The notes beneath the pieces are model-generated. The model saw only the letters and a program-made list of their open reading frames with translations. It had not been told where the DNA came from and did no database searches. A stretch of 12,824 nt of DNA from an uncultured Mailhella sp. (GTDB lineage Bacteria > Desulfobacterota > Desulfovibrionia > Desulfovibrionales > Desulfovibrionaceae): assembly GCA_948482415.1 (NCBI GenBank), contig CAOMFZ010000044.1, positions 1 to 12,824 of the forward strand, given 5' to 3'. Positions 1 through 5,728 of the stretch are shown piece by piece (position 1 is the first letter of the stretch; each line of letters begins with the position of its first letter). Position numbers and translations under genes: made by a program.

Positions 1-5
1 GGAAG

Positions 6-25
6 AAACTTTTTATAAAAAGTTT
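6..25. repeat. Perfect 20-bp AT-rich palindrome downstream of tyrA
   Basis: The sequence AAACTTTTTATAAAAAGTTT reads the same on both strands. It lies about 50 bp past the tyrA stop codon. Read on the minus strand it is preceded by GGGGC, which recalls the G-run plus palindrome layout of the repeats at 3794-3832 and 11146-11186. It contains only one G-C pair per arm and lacks a good T-tail on the minus strand, so it is a poor intrinsic terminator. Whether the operon continues leftward cannot be seen, because the window begins here. Confidence 0.4.
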
Positions 26-73
26 TGCCCCTGCATAGAAAAGTCGCAAGATTTATCGGAAATGTCCTAGTTA

Positions 74-829
74 TTATTTTGTAAACCATTTTTGGGCTAA
101 ATGTACCAAAACATCCATATCACCGCCTGCTGCCACGTTTAAAAAAGAACGGTACTGGCGGACAATGTCCTGACTGTGAGGATTTGCTTCAAAAATTCCT
201 GTAAAAAGATCACCGTCTTCAACAATGGTGACTTTGCCGGCTTCCAGACGCCGCATAAATGAAGGCGTCAAAAACTCTTTTAATTCAGGCATATTGGCAG
301 TCATGGCAAAATATGCCACATTAGTAACGAAATTCAATCCCTGCAGGGCAGCCATGGCTTTATCATGCATATCGGCAGAAGCATAAAATGGTTCGCAGCC
401 AATTTGCACAAAAAGATCAAAAATTTCATCTTTGATTTTTTGTTTTTCTTCGTCCATTTCAGTAAAATAGGAACCTAAACACAGGCAGATTTTTTTATAA
501 TCCAAAGAGCGCGGACCAAAAAGAGGGTGCGTGCCAATAACCGGTCCTGCATGGTGTTTTTCCATACTTTTGACAGGCAGGATTTTTACGCTGGTCACGT
601 CCATTAAAATACAGGATTTTGCAATGTGTCCCTCAAGTTTTTTGCACATTTCTTCCATTGTTTTGGCAGGGATACAAAAAAGAATAAGCTCTGCATCTTT
701 GACGCTGGCAAAAAGTTCTTCATCGCTGAAAGGCAGGTCAATGCCCGCCAGCATATGTCCTGCTTCCTGAAATTTTTGGAAAAAAGTATGTCCCATTTTC
801 CCGTTAGAACCAATTATTGTAATACGCAT
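74..829 (-). CDS. tyrA: Prephenate dehydrogenase (TyrA), 251 aa
   Basis: This enzyme oxidatively decarboxylates prephenate to 4-hydroxyphenylpyruvate in tyrosine synthesis, in the cytoplasm. The N-terminus is a Rossmann fold with GSNGKMG (residues 7-13), and Asp31 at the end of the second strand suggests NAD rather than NADP. The family motif HPLFGP is at 101-106 and the helical domain has HDKAMAALQGL from residue 155. There is no chorismate mutase domain, so it is the monofunctional type. I start it at ATG 829 (MRITIIGSNG), because GGAAAAG lies just upstream; a TTG four codons earlier (841) has no visible SD and would only add MEKH. The start lies inside the end of aroA (16-nt overlap), so the two are translationally coupled. 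It ends with tandem TAA stops. In Desulfovibrio, tyrA also follows aroA in an aromatic amino-acid cluster (recalled knowledge). Confidence 0.9.
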   Translation of the reverse strand: MRITIIGSNGKMGHTFFQKFQEAGHMLAGIDLPFSDEELFASVKDAELILFCIPAKTMEEMCKKLEGHIAKSCILMDVTSVKILPVKSMEKHHAGPVIGTHPLFGPRSLDYKKICLCLGSYFTEMDEEKQKIKDEIFDLFVQIGCEPFYASADMHDKAMAALQGLNFVTNVAYFAMTANMPELKEFLTPSFMRRLEAGKVTIVEDGDLFTGIFEANPHSQDIVRQYRSFLNVAAGGDMDVLVHLAQKWFTK

Positions 830-2184
830 ATGCTTTTCCAAATATCAAAAAATTCAGGGAATGATTTTGTAATCGCCCATGGATTGTCAAAAGCTGTTTT
901 AATTCCCCGTAAATTGAGCAGGCTCAGGCTCATCACAATTCTGTGGTCATTGTAACTCAAAAACTGTATTTCATTTTCAAGATTTTGCAGTTCCGGATTT
1001 CCTTTAATAATAAGGTAATCTGTGTATTCAACTGTTTCAATGCCAATTTTGCCAAGTTCCACAGCCATGGCATGGAGCCTGTCACATTCTTTGATACGCA
1101 GATGAGCAATGTTTGCAATTTTTGTTTCGCCTTCAGCAAACGCCGCAACAGCCGCTACAGTAGGCACAATGTCAGGGCAGTCTGCCATATCCACAGTAAT
1201 GCCTTTTAATTCACCGGGATAGGCTGTAATTTCGCCTTCCTGCCCAAATTCAATTTTTGCGCCCATTTGGGTAAGAATATCAAGCAGTGCTTTGTCTGCC
1301 TGCAGGCTGTTTTTATTGAGCCCCAGAACTGTGACAGGTTTTTGCCCTAAAACGCCCGCAGCAAGCAGATAGGACGCACCGGACCAATCGCCCTCAACTT
1401 TATAACTGCCGCTTTTATAGCTGCCGTTATTATGGAAAGGGTGGACTCTAAAGCGTATTTCTCCGGGAATAATCTCTGTGATTTTCCGAAAATCAACGGG
1501 TTTCCATTTTATAGTTTCGTCAGTGCTTTTTGCGTTGTCTTTTATGGCAATATCGAACTGCGCTCCCATTTTTTTCATGGCATCAAGGGTCAAGCCCACA
1601 TAGGGCCAGGAAACAACGTGGGTTCCGCCAATGTATATGGTTAAAAGCTTGTCACAAAATGGTGCAGCCATGAGCAGACCGGATAGAAATTGACTGGATT
1701 CTTCAAGACTGATGGTAACTTCACCGCCGGAGAGACCGTTGGCTTTCAAGAGAAATGGCGGGTAGCCGTCTTTTTCAAAGAGGAATTTCGCACCGATTTT
1801 TTCAAGGGTTTGGGTGAGTGTGCCAATGGGGCGCTCGTGCATGCGCTGTACCCCGTGAATATGGAAAAATCCTGTGCCTGTAGCTAAAATGGCTGTAATT
1901 AAACGGCAGGTTGTACCGGATTCATGCACATCACAGCTAAGAGCGTGCTGCATGTCTTCACCACCTTTGGGCTGTGCGCCGATGATTTTATATTTGCCTT
2001 GTTCTAATTTCTCAATGTGCGCGCCGGCACCAATGAGTATTTCCATTGTTTGGTAAAGGTCCTGACTTTCAAGCACATTTTCTACAATAGATTCGCCATG
2101 CGCCAGACTTGCTCCCATAACCATGCGATGTGAAACGGATTTTGAAGCGGGAGCCTTAACAATAATAGGGCGTTCTGTATCCAT
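814..2184 (-). CDS. aroA: 3-phosphoshikimate 1-carboxyvinyltransferase (EPSP synthase), 456 aa
   Basis: It joins PEP to shikimate 3-phosphate, the sixth step of the shikimate pathway and the target of glyphosate. Substrate-binding signatures are all present: PASKSVSHR (12-20, with Lys15, Ser16, Arg20), ESGTTCR (88-94), RPIGT from Arg118, SSQ (163-165), VEGDWSGAS (263-271), catalytic-region Asp338 in DCPDIVP, LRIKECDR (362-369), NDHRIVMS (412-419) and KSFPEF (440-445). The second signature reads ESGTT where E. coli has NAGTA; the glycine that matters for glyphosate sensitivity (Gly90 here) is kept. It is about 30 residues longer than the E. coli enzyme, with the extra length around residues 215-260. 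The ATG at 2184 has AAGGA 6 nt upstream, and that SD overlaps the xseA stop; the gap to xseA is 9 nt. tyrA overlaps its 3' end. It is operonic with both. Confidence 0.95.
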   Translation of the reverse strand: MDTERPIIVKAPASKSVSHRMVMGASLAHGESIVENVLESQDLYQTMEILIGAGAHIEKLEQGKYKIIGAQPKGGEDMQHALSCDVHESGTTCRLITAILATGTGFFHIHGVQRMHERPIGTLTQTLEKIGAKFLFEKDGYPPFLLKANGLSGGEVTISLEESSQFLSGLLMAAPFCDKLLTIYIGGTHVVSWPYVGLTLDAMKKMGAQFDIAIKDNAKSTDETIKWKPVDFRKITEIIPGEIRFRVHPFHNNGSYKSGSYKVEGDWSGASYLLAAGVLGQKPVTVLGLNKNSLQADKALLDILTQMGAKIEFGQEGEITAYPGELKGITVDMADCPDIVPTVAAVAAFAEGETKIANIAHLRIKECDRLHAMAVELGKIGIETVEYTDYLIIKGNPELQNLENEIQFLSYNDHRIVMSLSLLNLRGIKTAFDNPWAITKSFPEFFDIWKSICVLQ

Positions 2185-2193
2185 AGTTTTTCC

Positions 2194-3672
2194 TTATTGT
2201 TTTTTTACCGGAATAATTTTTTCAACATTTGCGTGTATTGTACCGTCAATGATATGCAGTTGTAAAGTATCGTGCGCTTTAACATCGCGGACAGATTTGA
2301 CGACAGAGCCTTTTTTGCCGATTATTTCTGCATATAAATAGCCCTTTTCAAGGGGCTTACGGGGATTATTTCCTTCTAAAATCAAAGAATTTTTTTGCAG
2401 TGCAAACTCTTTTTGCGTAAGATAAGCCAGAAAATTTTGCTGAAGTTTTTCTTGAAGAAGGGAAAACTTTTCTTCATTTTGTTTAATTGCTGTATTTGCA
2501 TATATTTTAATTTCTTTATTTAATTGTCGAATTTTTTCCTGTAGAAAATTAAATTGTGGCTCATGGCGCGTTATTTTTTGTCTTGTTAATTGCAATTTTG
2601 TTAAATTGTCCTGAAAAATTTTTTTTATGGCTCGCTGTAAATGTCGTGTTAATATCGTAACATAAGTGAATTTTTCGTTTAATGCATTTTTCGGGGACAA
2701 CAGTTTTAATTGCCTGTAAAGATAGGCGAGTTCGCGCTCATGGTATTTATATTTTGCAAGAAAAAATCTTTGCAGGCTGTATTCAGCGTCGTCGATTTCC
2801 TGCATGAGCGTATGTCTGTCTTTCCATAAAAATTGGGCGACATGGCTTGGTGTGGCAAGGCTTTTATCGCTGACATAATCAGCTATAGAATAATCAGGTT
2901 CGTGTCCGATGCCCGTTACGACGGGAATATCACAGGCAAAAATGGCTCTTGCCAGGGCTTCATCATTGAATGCCCACAAATCCTGAATAGAACCGCCTCC
3001 GCGGATAAACACAATGCAGTCAGCTTTTTTTGTATTGGGGAAAATATGCGTTTGCGCTTTTTCTAAGGCTGCAATCAATTCCTGCGGAGCTTCATCACCC
3101 TGCACTAAACTTGGGAAAATGTGAATAAAGCTTTTTATGCCCCTTGTTTTGGCAATGCGTAAAAAATCATGGATAACAGCGCCGGTTGGAGCTGTTATCA
3201 GGGCAATATTTTGGACTTTGGCAGGAATGGCTTTTTTATATTTTGTATCAAATAAACCTTCACGCGAAAGTTTTTGCTTGAGCTTTTCAAAGGCTTCATA
3301 AAGCTGTCCAATGCCGCTTTCAATGGCATGTTCAATAATCAGCTGGTATTGTCCTCTTGTTCCGTATATGGCTAATTTTCCTGCACAAATAATTTCCTGT
3401 CCGTCATGCAGGCTTTTGGCAAGACTTGGTTTGCAGCCATTTTCAAAACATTCACCGGTCAGCGGGTCAAAGGCTAAATCCTGATGATTGCGTTTAAACC
3501 AGACACAGTTGAGCAAATCCTGTTCGTCTTTCAGCGAAAAATACAAATGTCCGGAAGAAGCAGCCACAAAATTGGTTACTTCTCCTTTTATCCAAATATA
3601 GGGAAAGCGAGCCTCCAGAATTTGGTTTAATTTAAAATTGAGCTCGCGGACAGTCAGTATATTATCCATCAT
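2194..3672 (-). CDS. xseA: Exodeoxyribonuclease VII large subunit, 492 aa
   Basis: This is the catalytic subunit of exonuclease VII, which degrades single-stranded DNA to short oligonucleotides. An N-terminal OB-fold (about 5-115) has GEVTNF and SSGHLYFSLKDE. The catalytic domain has GAVIHD (Asp169), IRGGGSIQDLWAFNDE (223-238) and GHEPDYSIADYVSD (256-269), matching the E. coli catalytic Asp, Arg, His and Asp positions. Residues about 280-430 are charged and helical, as expected for the coiled-coil stalk, and the C-terminus has the LEKGY and IIDGTIHA pattern. About 20 residues are inserted in the OB-fold region (about 69-89) relative to E. coli. The start is one of two adjacent ATGs (3672 or 3669), with only a weak SD-like GGCG upstream. 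It heads the xseA-aroA-tyrA operon. The small subunit gene xseB, often adjacent to xseA, is not in this window. Confidence 0.94.
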   Translation of the reverse strand: MMDNILTVRELNFKLNQILEARFPYIWIKGEVTNFVAASSGHLYFSLKDEQDLLNCVWFKRNHQDLAFDPLTGECFENGCKPSLAKSLHDGQEIICAGKLAIYGTRGQYQLIIEHAIESGIGQLYEAFEKLKQKLSREGLFDTKYKKAIPAKVQNIALITAPTGAVIHDFLRIAKTRGIKSFIHIFPSLVQGDEAPQELIAALEKAQTHIFPNTKKADCIVFIRGGGSIQDLWAFNDEALARAIFACDIPVVTGIGHEPDYSIADYVSDKSLATPSHVAQFLWKDRHTLMQEIDDAEYSLQRFFLAKYKYHERELAYLYRQLKLLSPKNALNEKFTYVTILTRHLQRAIKKIFQDNLTKLQLTRQKITRHEPQFNFLQEKIRQLNKEIKIYANTAIKQNEEKFSLLQEKLQQNFLAYLTQKEFALQKNSLILEGNNPRKPLEKGYLYAEIIGKKGSVVKSVRDVKAHDTLQLHIIDGTIHANVEKIIPVKKQ

Positions 3673-3694
3673 AAAAACGCCGTATTTTTTTGGA

Positions 3695-3723
3695 ATAATA
3701 ACGGTATTTCAGCTGAGAGTAAA
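3695..3723 (-). promoter_or_regulatory. Sigma-70-type promoter for xseA-aroA-tyrA
   Basis: On the minus strand, TTTACT (3723-3718) and TATTAT (3700-3695) are separated by exactly 17 nt. They match the -35 consensus at 4 of 6 positions and the -10 consensus at 5 of 6. Transcription would begin near 3688, giving a 5' leader of only about 15 nt before the xseA ATG. This leaves no room for an attenuator. Prediction from sequence only. Confidence 0.5.
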
Positions 3724-3793
3724 GAAACATTTTAAATAAATGCTTTGTTTTAGTATCAGGTTGATTTTATAATTACAAAAGATAATTATGAAA

Positions 3794-3832
3794 TTTTCTT
3801 TTTATGGGGGAAATGATTTCCCCCATACCCCC
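3794..3832 (-). repeat. G-run/C-run palindromic intergenic element, copy 1
   Basis: On the minus strand it reads G5, TAT, G5, AAA TCA TTT, C5, then ATAAAAAG. The arms TATGGGGGAAA and TTTCCCCCATA pair perfectly over 11 bp (3803-3827) around a 3-nt loop. A second G5 upstream offers a competing partner for the C-run. The element is almost identical to the one at 11146-11186, in opposite orientation. It lies past the terminator of the 3980 gene and has the same orientation as that gene. The T-rich tract is 5' of the hairpin on one strand and becomes an A-tract 3' on the other, so it does not fit an intrinsic terminator. Confidence 0.75.
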
Positions 3833-3910
3833 ACATTGCTTGTTTTTCTTTCAGAAAAACAGGAATATATGTTTTATAGGTGATTGATTATCAACCTCTT
3901 TCTATAACAA

Positions 3911-3956
3911 AGCAAAAATAAAAAATCCTTGCTGAAAGTTTCCCTTCGGCAAGGAT
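3911..3956 (-). terminator. Intrinsic terminator of the GlcG/HbpS-like gene
   Basis: On the minus strand ATCCTTGCCGAA pairs with TTCAGCAAGGAT (3956-3925, 12 bp with one G-U pair, 8-nt loop) and is followed by a run of T's broken by single A's (3925-3911). It starts about 24 nt past the stop codon of the 3980 gene. It would also insulate xseA from that gene. Confidence 0.9.
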
Positions 3957-3979
3957 AAAAAATTGAAGTGCGTGTGATA

Positions 3980-4462
3980 TTACTTAATCGCAGCTGCGCC
4001 GGCCTTTGCAACGTTCATGTCTTCCTGGACAGTACCGCCGCTTACGCCGATAGCACCGATAATCATATTATCACGAATAATGAGTTCGCCGCCGCCGAAA
4101 ATAACTAAGCCGTCGTTGGTGATTTCAATGCCATAAAGAGATTTGTCAGGTAAAGATTCTTTACCGAGAGCTTCAGTTGACATATTGAAAAGACGTGCAG
4201 TGATTGCTTTTTTCGTTGAAACATCAATACTTCCGAGGAAAGCACCGTCTTGACGGATAAATGCTTTTAAATTTCCACCGGCATCAACAACAGCAATATT
4301 CATAGGAATACCCTGATCTACTGCTTTTACAAGAGCGGCATTCAAGACTTTTTGAGCTTCTTCTATGGTAATGTCTTGAGGAAGCTGCGTGAGAGGACCT
4401 TTAGCCATGGCAGTTGTTGATAAACAGAAAATAAAAGCCAATGTTAATACAATATAACGCAT
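3980..4462 (-). CDS. Exported GlcG/HbpS-like protein (DUF336 family), 160 aa
   Basis: The first 20 residues form a Sec signal peptide: basic MRY, a hydrophobic stretch, then AMA (18-20) as a cleavage site, so the mature protein should be periplasmic. The rest is one HbpS-like domain: EEAQKVLNAAL, then AVVDAGGNLKAFIRQDGA, KKAITARLF, and a glycine-rich end with GLVIFGGGELII and IGAIGVSGG. Family members include GlcG of glycolate loci and the haem-binding redox sensor partner HbpS of Streptomyces. Function differs between members, so haem binding here is inference. It stands alone, with its own promoter, a strong SD (CGGAGG, 8 nt before the ATG) and a terminator, which suggests good expression. 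Nothing nearby points to glycolate use. Confidence 0.85.
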   Translation of the reverse strand: MRYIVLTLAFIFCLSTTAMAKGPLTQLPQDITIEEAQKVLNAALVKAVDQGIPMNIAVVDAGGNLKAFIRQDGAFLGSIDVSTKKAITARLFNMSTEALGKESLPDKSLYGIEITNDGLVIFGGGELIIRDNMIIGAIGVSGGTVQEDMNVAKAGAAAIK

Positions 4463-4480
4463 AAGAAAACCTCCGTTTTT

Positions 4481-4494
4481 GCTGAGTATTCAGC
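4481..4494 (-). promoter_or_regulatory. Short 5'-leader hairpin before the GlcG/HbpS-like gene
   Basis: GCTGA and TCAGC form a 5-bp stem with a 4-nt loop within the predicted leader, ending 6 nt before the GGAGG ribosome site. It might stabilise the mRNA or mildly affect initiation. It is small enough to be chance. Confidence 0.3.
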
Positions 4495-4507
4495 TTTATT
4501 TTTTTAT

Positions 4508-4536
4508 ATCATAGCTCGTTATAAAAATTATGACAA
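4508..4536 (-). promoter_or_regulatory. Strong sigma-70-type promoter for the GlcG/HbpS-like gene
   Basis: On the minus strand TTGTCA (4536-4531) and TATGAT (4513-4508) are 17 nt apart. Each matches the consensus hexamer at 5 of 6 positions. It sits in the 95-bp gap after the HMA2-like gene. I see no terminator in that gap, so some read-through from the upstream operon is also possible. Confidence 0.75.
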
Positions 4537-4557
4537 GTAAAATAACAAGTTTTAATT

Positions 4558-4872
4558 TTATGCGAGCAATTTATGATAATAGTTTTCAGCCAGAAGCGTG
4601 AAGCGTTCTTCGCTTTGCGTGTTGAAAATTTCGTCAATATCCTGTGGATTGATACTGTTTGTATCATATTTTATGGTGATTGTCTGTGTAAAAATATTGA
4701 CGTTTGTATCTAAAATAGCTTTTGGCATGGGTGTATTTTTAAATTCTGCAATGCAGTCTTTGACAATGGGATCACCAAGGGCAGATGCTTTGATTTTTAC
4801 CTTGAGCGTGCCCGCTTTATGTTCGGTGAGAGTCAAGTATTTGCGAAGAGAAGATAAATTTTGAAAATTCAT
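4558..4872 (-). CDS. Small HMA2-like protein without a metal-binding CxxC, 104 aa
   Basis: I do not recognise this protein with certainty. The pattern of a hydrophobic strand at 21-28 (GTLKVKIK), a helix at about 33-46, a strand ending DTNVNI (55-60), then TITIKYD (64-70) and a final helix resembles the ferredoxin-like heavy-metal-associated fold of the HMA2 type. It has only one cysteine (Cys40), so the classical CxxC metal site is absent. There is no signal peptide or membrane segment. The ATG has AAGGA 7 nt upstream, and the gap from ksgA is 17 nt, so it is the last gene of the fusA-like/ksgA operon. The alternative is an unrelated small alpha/beta protein. That it is a real gene is well supported by its SD and spacing; the family call is tentative. 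Confidence 0.6.
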   Translation of the reverse strand: MNFQNLSSLRKYLTLTEHKAGTLKVKIKASALGDPIVKDCIAEFKNTPMPKAILDTNVNIFTQTITIKYDTNSINPQDIDEIFNTQSEERFTLLAENYYHKLLA

Positions 4873-4889
4873 ACTGTTTCCTTATAAAA

Positions 4890-5693
4890 TTAATTTGTAT
4901 TTGTGAGTAATAAAGCAAGTTTTTGGAATTGTTTCGGACTGAGCATTTCAGCTCGTGTTTCTTTTGGCATTTGCATTTCATTCCAAAGACTTTCACTATA
5001 GGCTGCGGGATAGGCTTTTTGCAAAATGCCGTGTAACTGTTTTCTGCGCTGCTGAAAGCTTATCTTTATGAGTTTTGCAAGCTCCTCAGGATGTTTGGGA
5101 AGTTCTTCTTTGGGAAGCGGCTTGAAAATAATAATTTCAGAATCAACTTTTGGCGGAGGCGTAAAAGCACTGGGACGAATGACAAAGCCTTTTTCCACCC
5201 TGCAAAAGCTTTGTATCCATACGGATAAGGCGCCGTAGGTTTTACTGCCTTCTTTGGCGCGTATGCGTTCTGCCACTTCTTTTTGTATCATGAAAACGGC
5301 TTTGCCAAGCTGCGGCACTTGACTTACAATATCCCACATAAGCGGAGACGCCACATTGTACGGCAAATTCCCCATAATTTTCCACTCACCCCGTAAGTCT
5401 TTCCATGAAAACGTCAGGGCATCAATATGAAAAACCTGCATATGCAGCAGATTGTTTTCTTTTGCATAGTCAGCATGTTTTTGCGCAAAAACATCGTCTT
5501 TTTCCAGAAGCCATAATTTTTGGCAGGGGATCTCCCGCAAAATACCGGTTAATGCTCCCGGACCCGGACCAATTTCCATGACTTGATCATCAGCTGAAAT
5601 TTCGCCCAGTTCAATAATTTTTCTGATCACACTTTCATTATTGAGAAAATGTTGTCCTAAGCTTTTTTTTGCAATAATTTTTTCTGCACTCAT
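4890..5693 (-). CDS. ksgA: 16S rRNA adenine dimethyltransferase KsgA/RsmA, 267 aa
   Basis: It uses S-adenosylmethionine to dimethylate the two adjacent adenines in helix 45 near the 3' end of 16S rRNA, a late quality step in making the 30S subunit. Seen in sequence: KKSLGQHFL (9-17), the SAM-binding motif EIGPGPGALT (40-49), acidic Glu64 in LLEKD, Asp91, the catalytic NLPYN (109-113), AFTPPPKVDS, and the C-terminal QQRRKQL. I start it at ATG 5693 (MSAEKIIAKK), which has a GAG SD-like site. An in-frame TTG at 5717 would add eight residues, lies 11 nt after the upstream stop and lacks an SD, but cannot be ruled out. It follows the EF-G gene and precedes the HMA2-like gene in one tight operon. 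Confidence 0.95.
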   Translation of the reverse strand: MSAEKIIAKKSLGQHFLNNESVIRKIIELGEISADDQVMEIGPGPGALTGILREIPCQKLWLLEKDDVFAQKHADYAKENNLLHMQVFHIDALTFSWKDLRGEWKIMGNLPYNVASPLMWDIVSQVPQLGKAVFMIQKEVAERIRAKEGSKTYGALSVWIQSFCRVEKGFVIRPSAFTPPPKVDSEIIIFKPLPKEELPKHPEELAKLIKISFQQRRKQLHGILQKAYPAAYSESLWNEMQMPKETRAEMLSPKQFQKLALLLTNTN

Positions 5694-5728
5694 AGGGAAC
5701 TCATTTGGCAAAAACAATTCGGGGATTT

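Larger units (their letters stand above)
3673..3979. other. 307-bp intergenic region between xseA and the GlcG/HbpS-like gene
   Basis: No coding sequence is visible. From left to right it holds the xseA promoter (3695-3723), an AT-rich inverted repeat (ATAATTA at 3769-3775 and TAATTAT at 3783-3789), the G-run palindromic element (3794-3832), and the terminator of the gene at 3980. I see no recognisable structure in 3833-3910. The inverted repeat lies about 45 bp upstream of the xseA -35 box and could be an operator, but that is a guess. Confidence 0.6.

Noticed and set aside
3673..3694. Possible attenuator or riboswitch before xseA-aroA-tyrA
   Set aside because: The predicted leader is only about 15 nt, with no leader peptide rich in aromatic codons and no conserved fold.
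3769..3789. AT-rich inverted repeat resembling a Fur or other operator
   Set aside because: It has 7-bp arms made only of A and T in an AT-rich gap and does not match the Fur consensus well enough; chance is likely.
3803..3827. G-run palindrome as intrinsic terminator
   Set aside because: On neither strand is the stem followed by a T-run, and the T-run precedes it instead.
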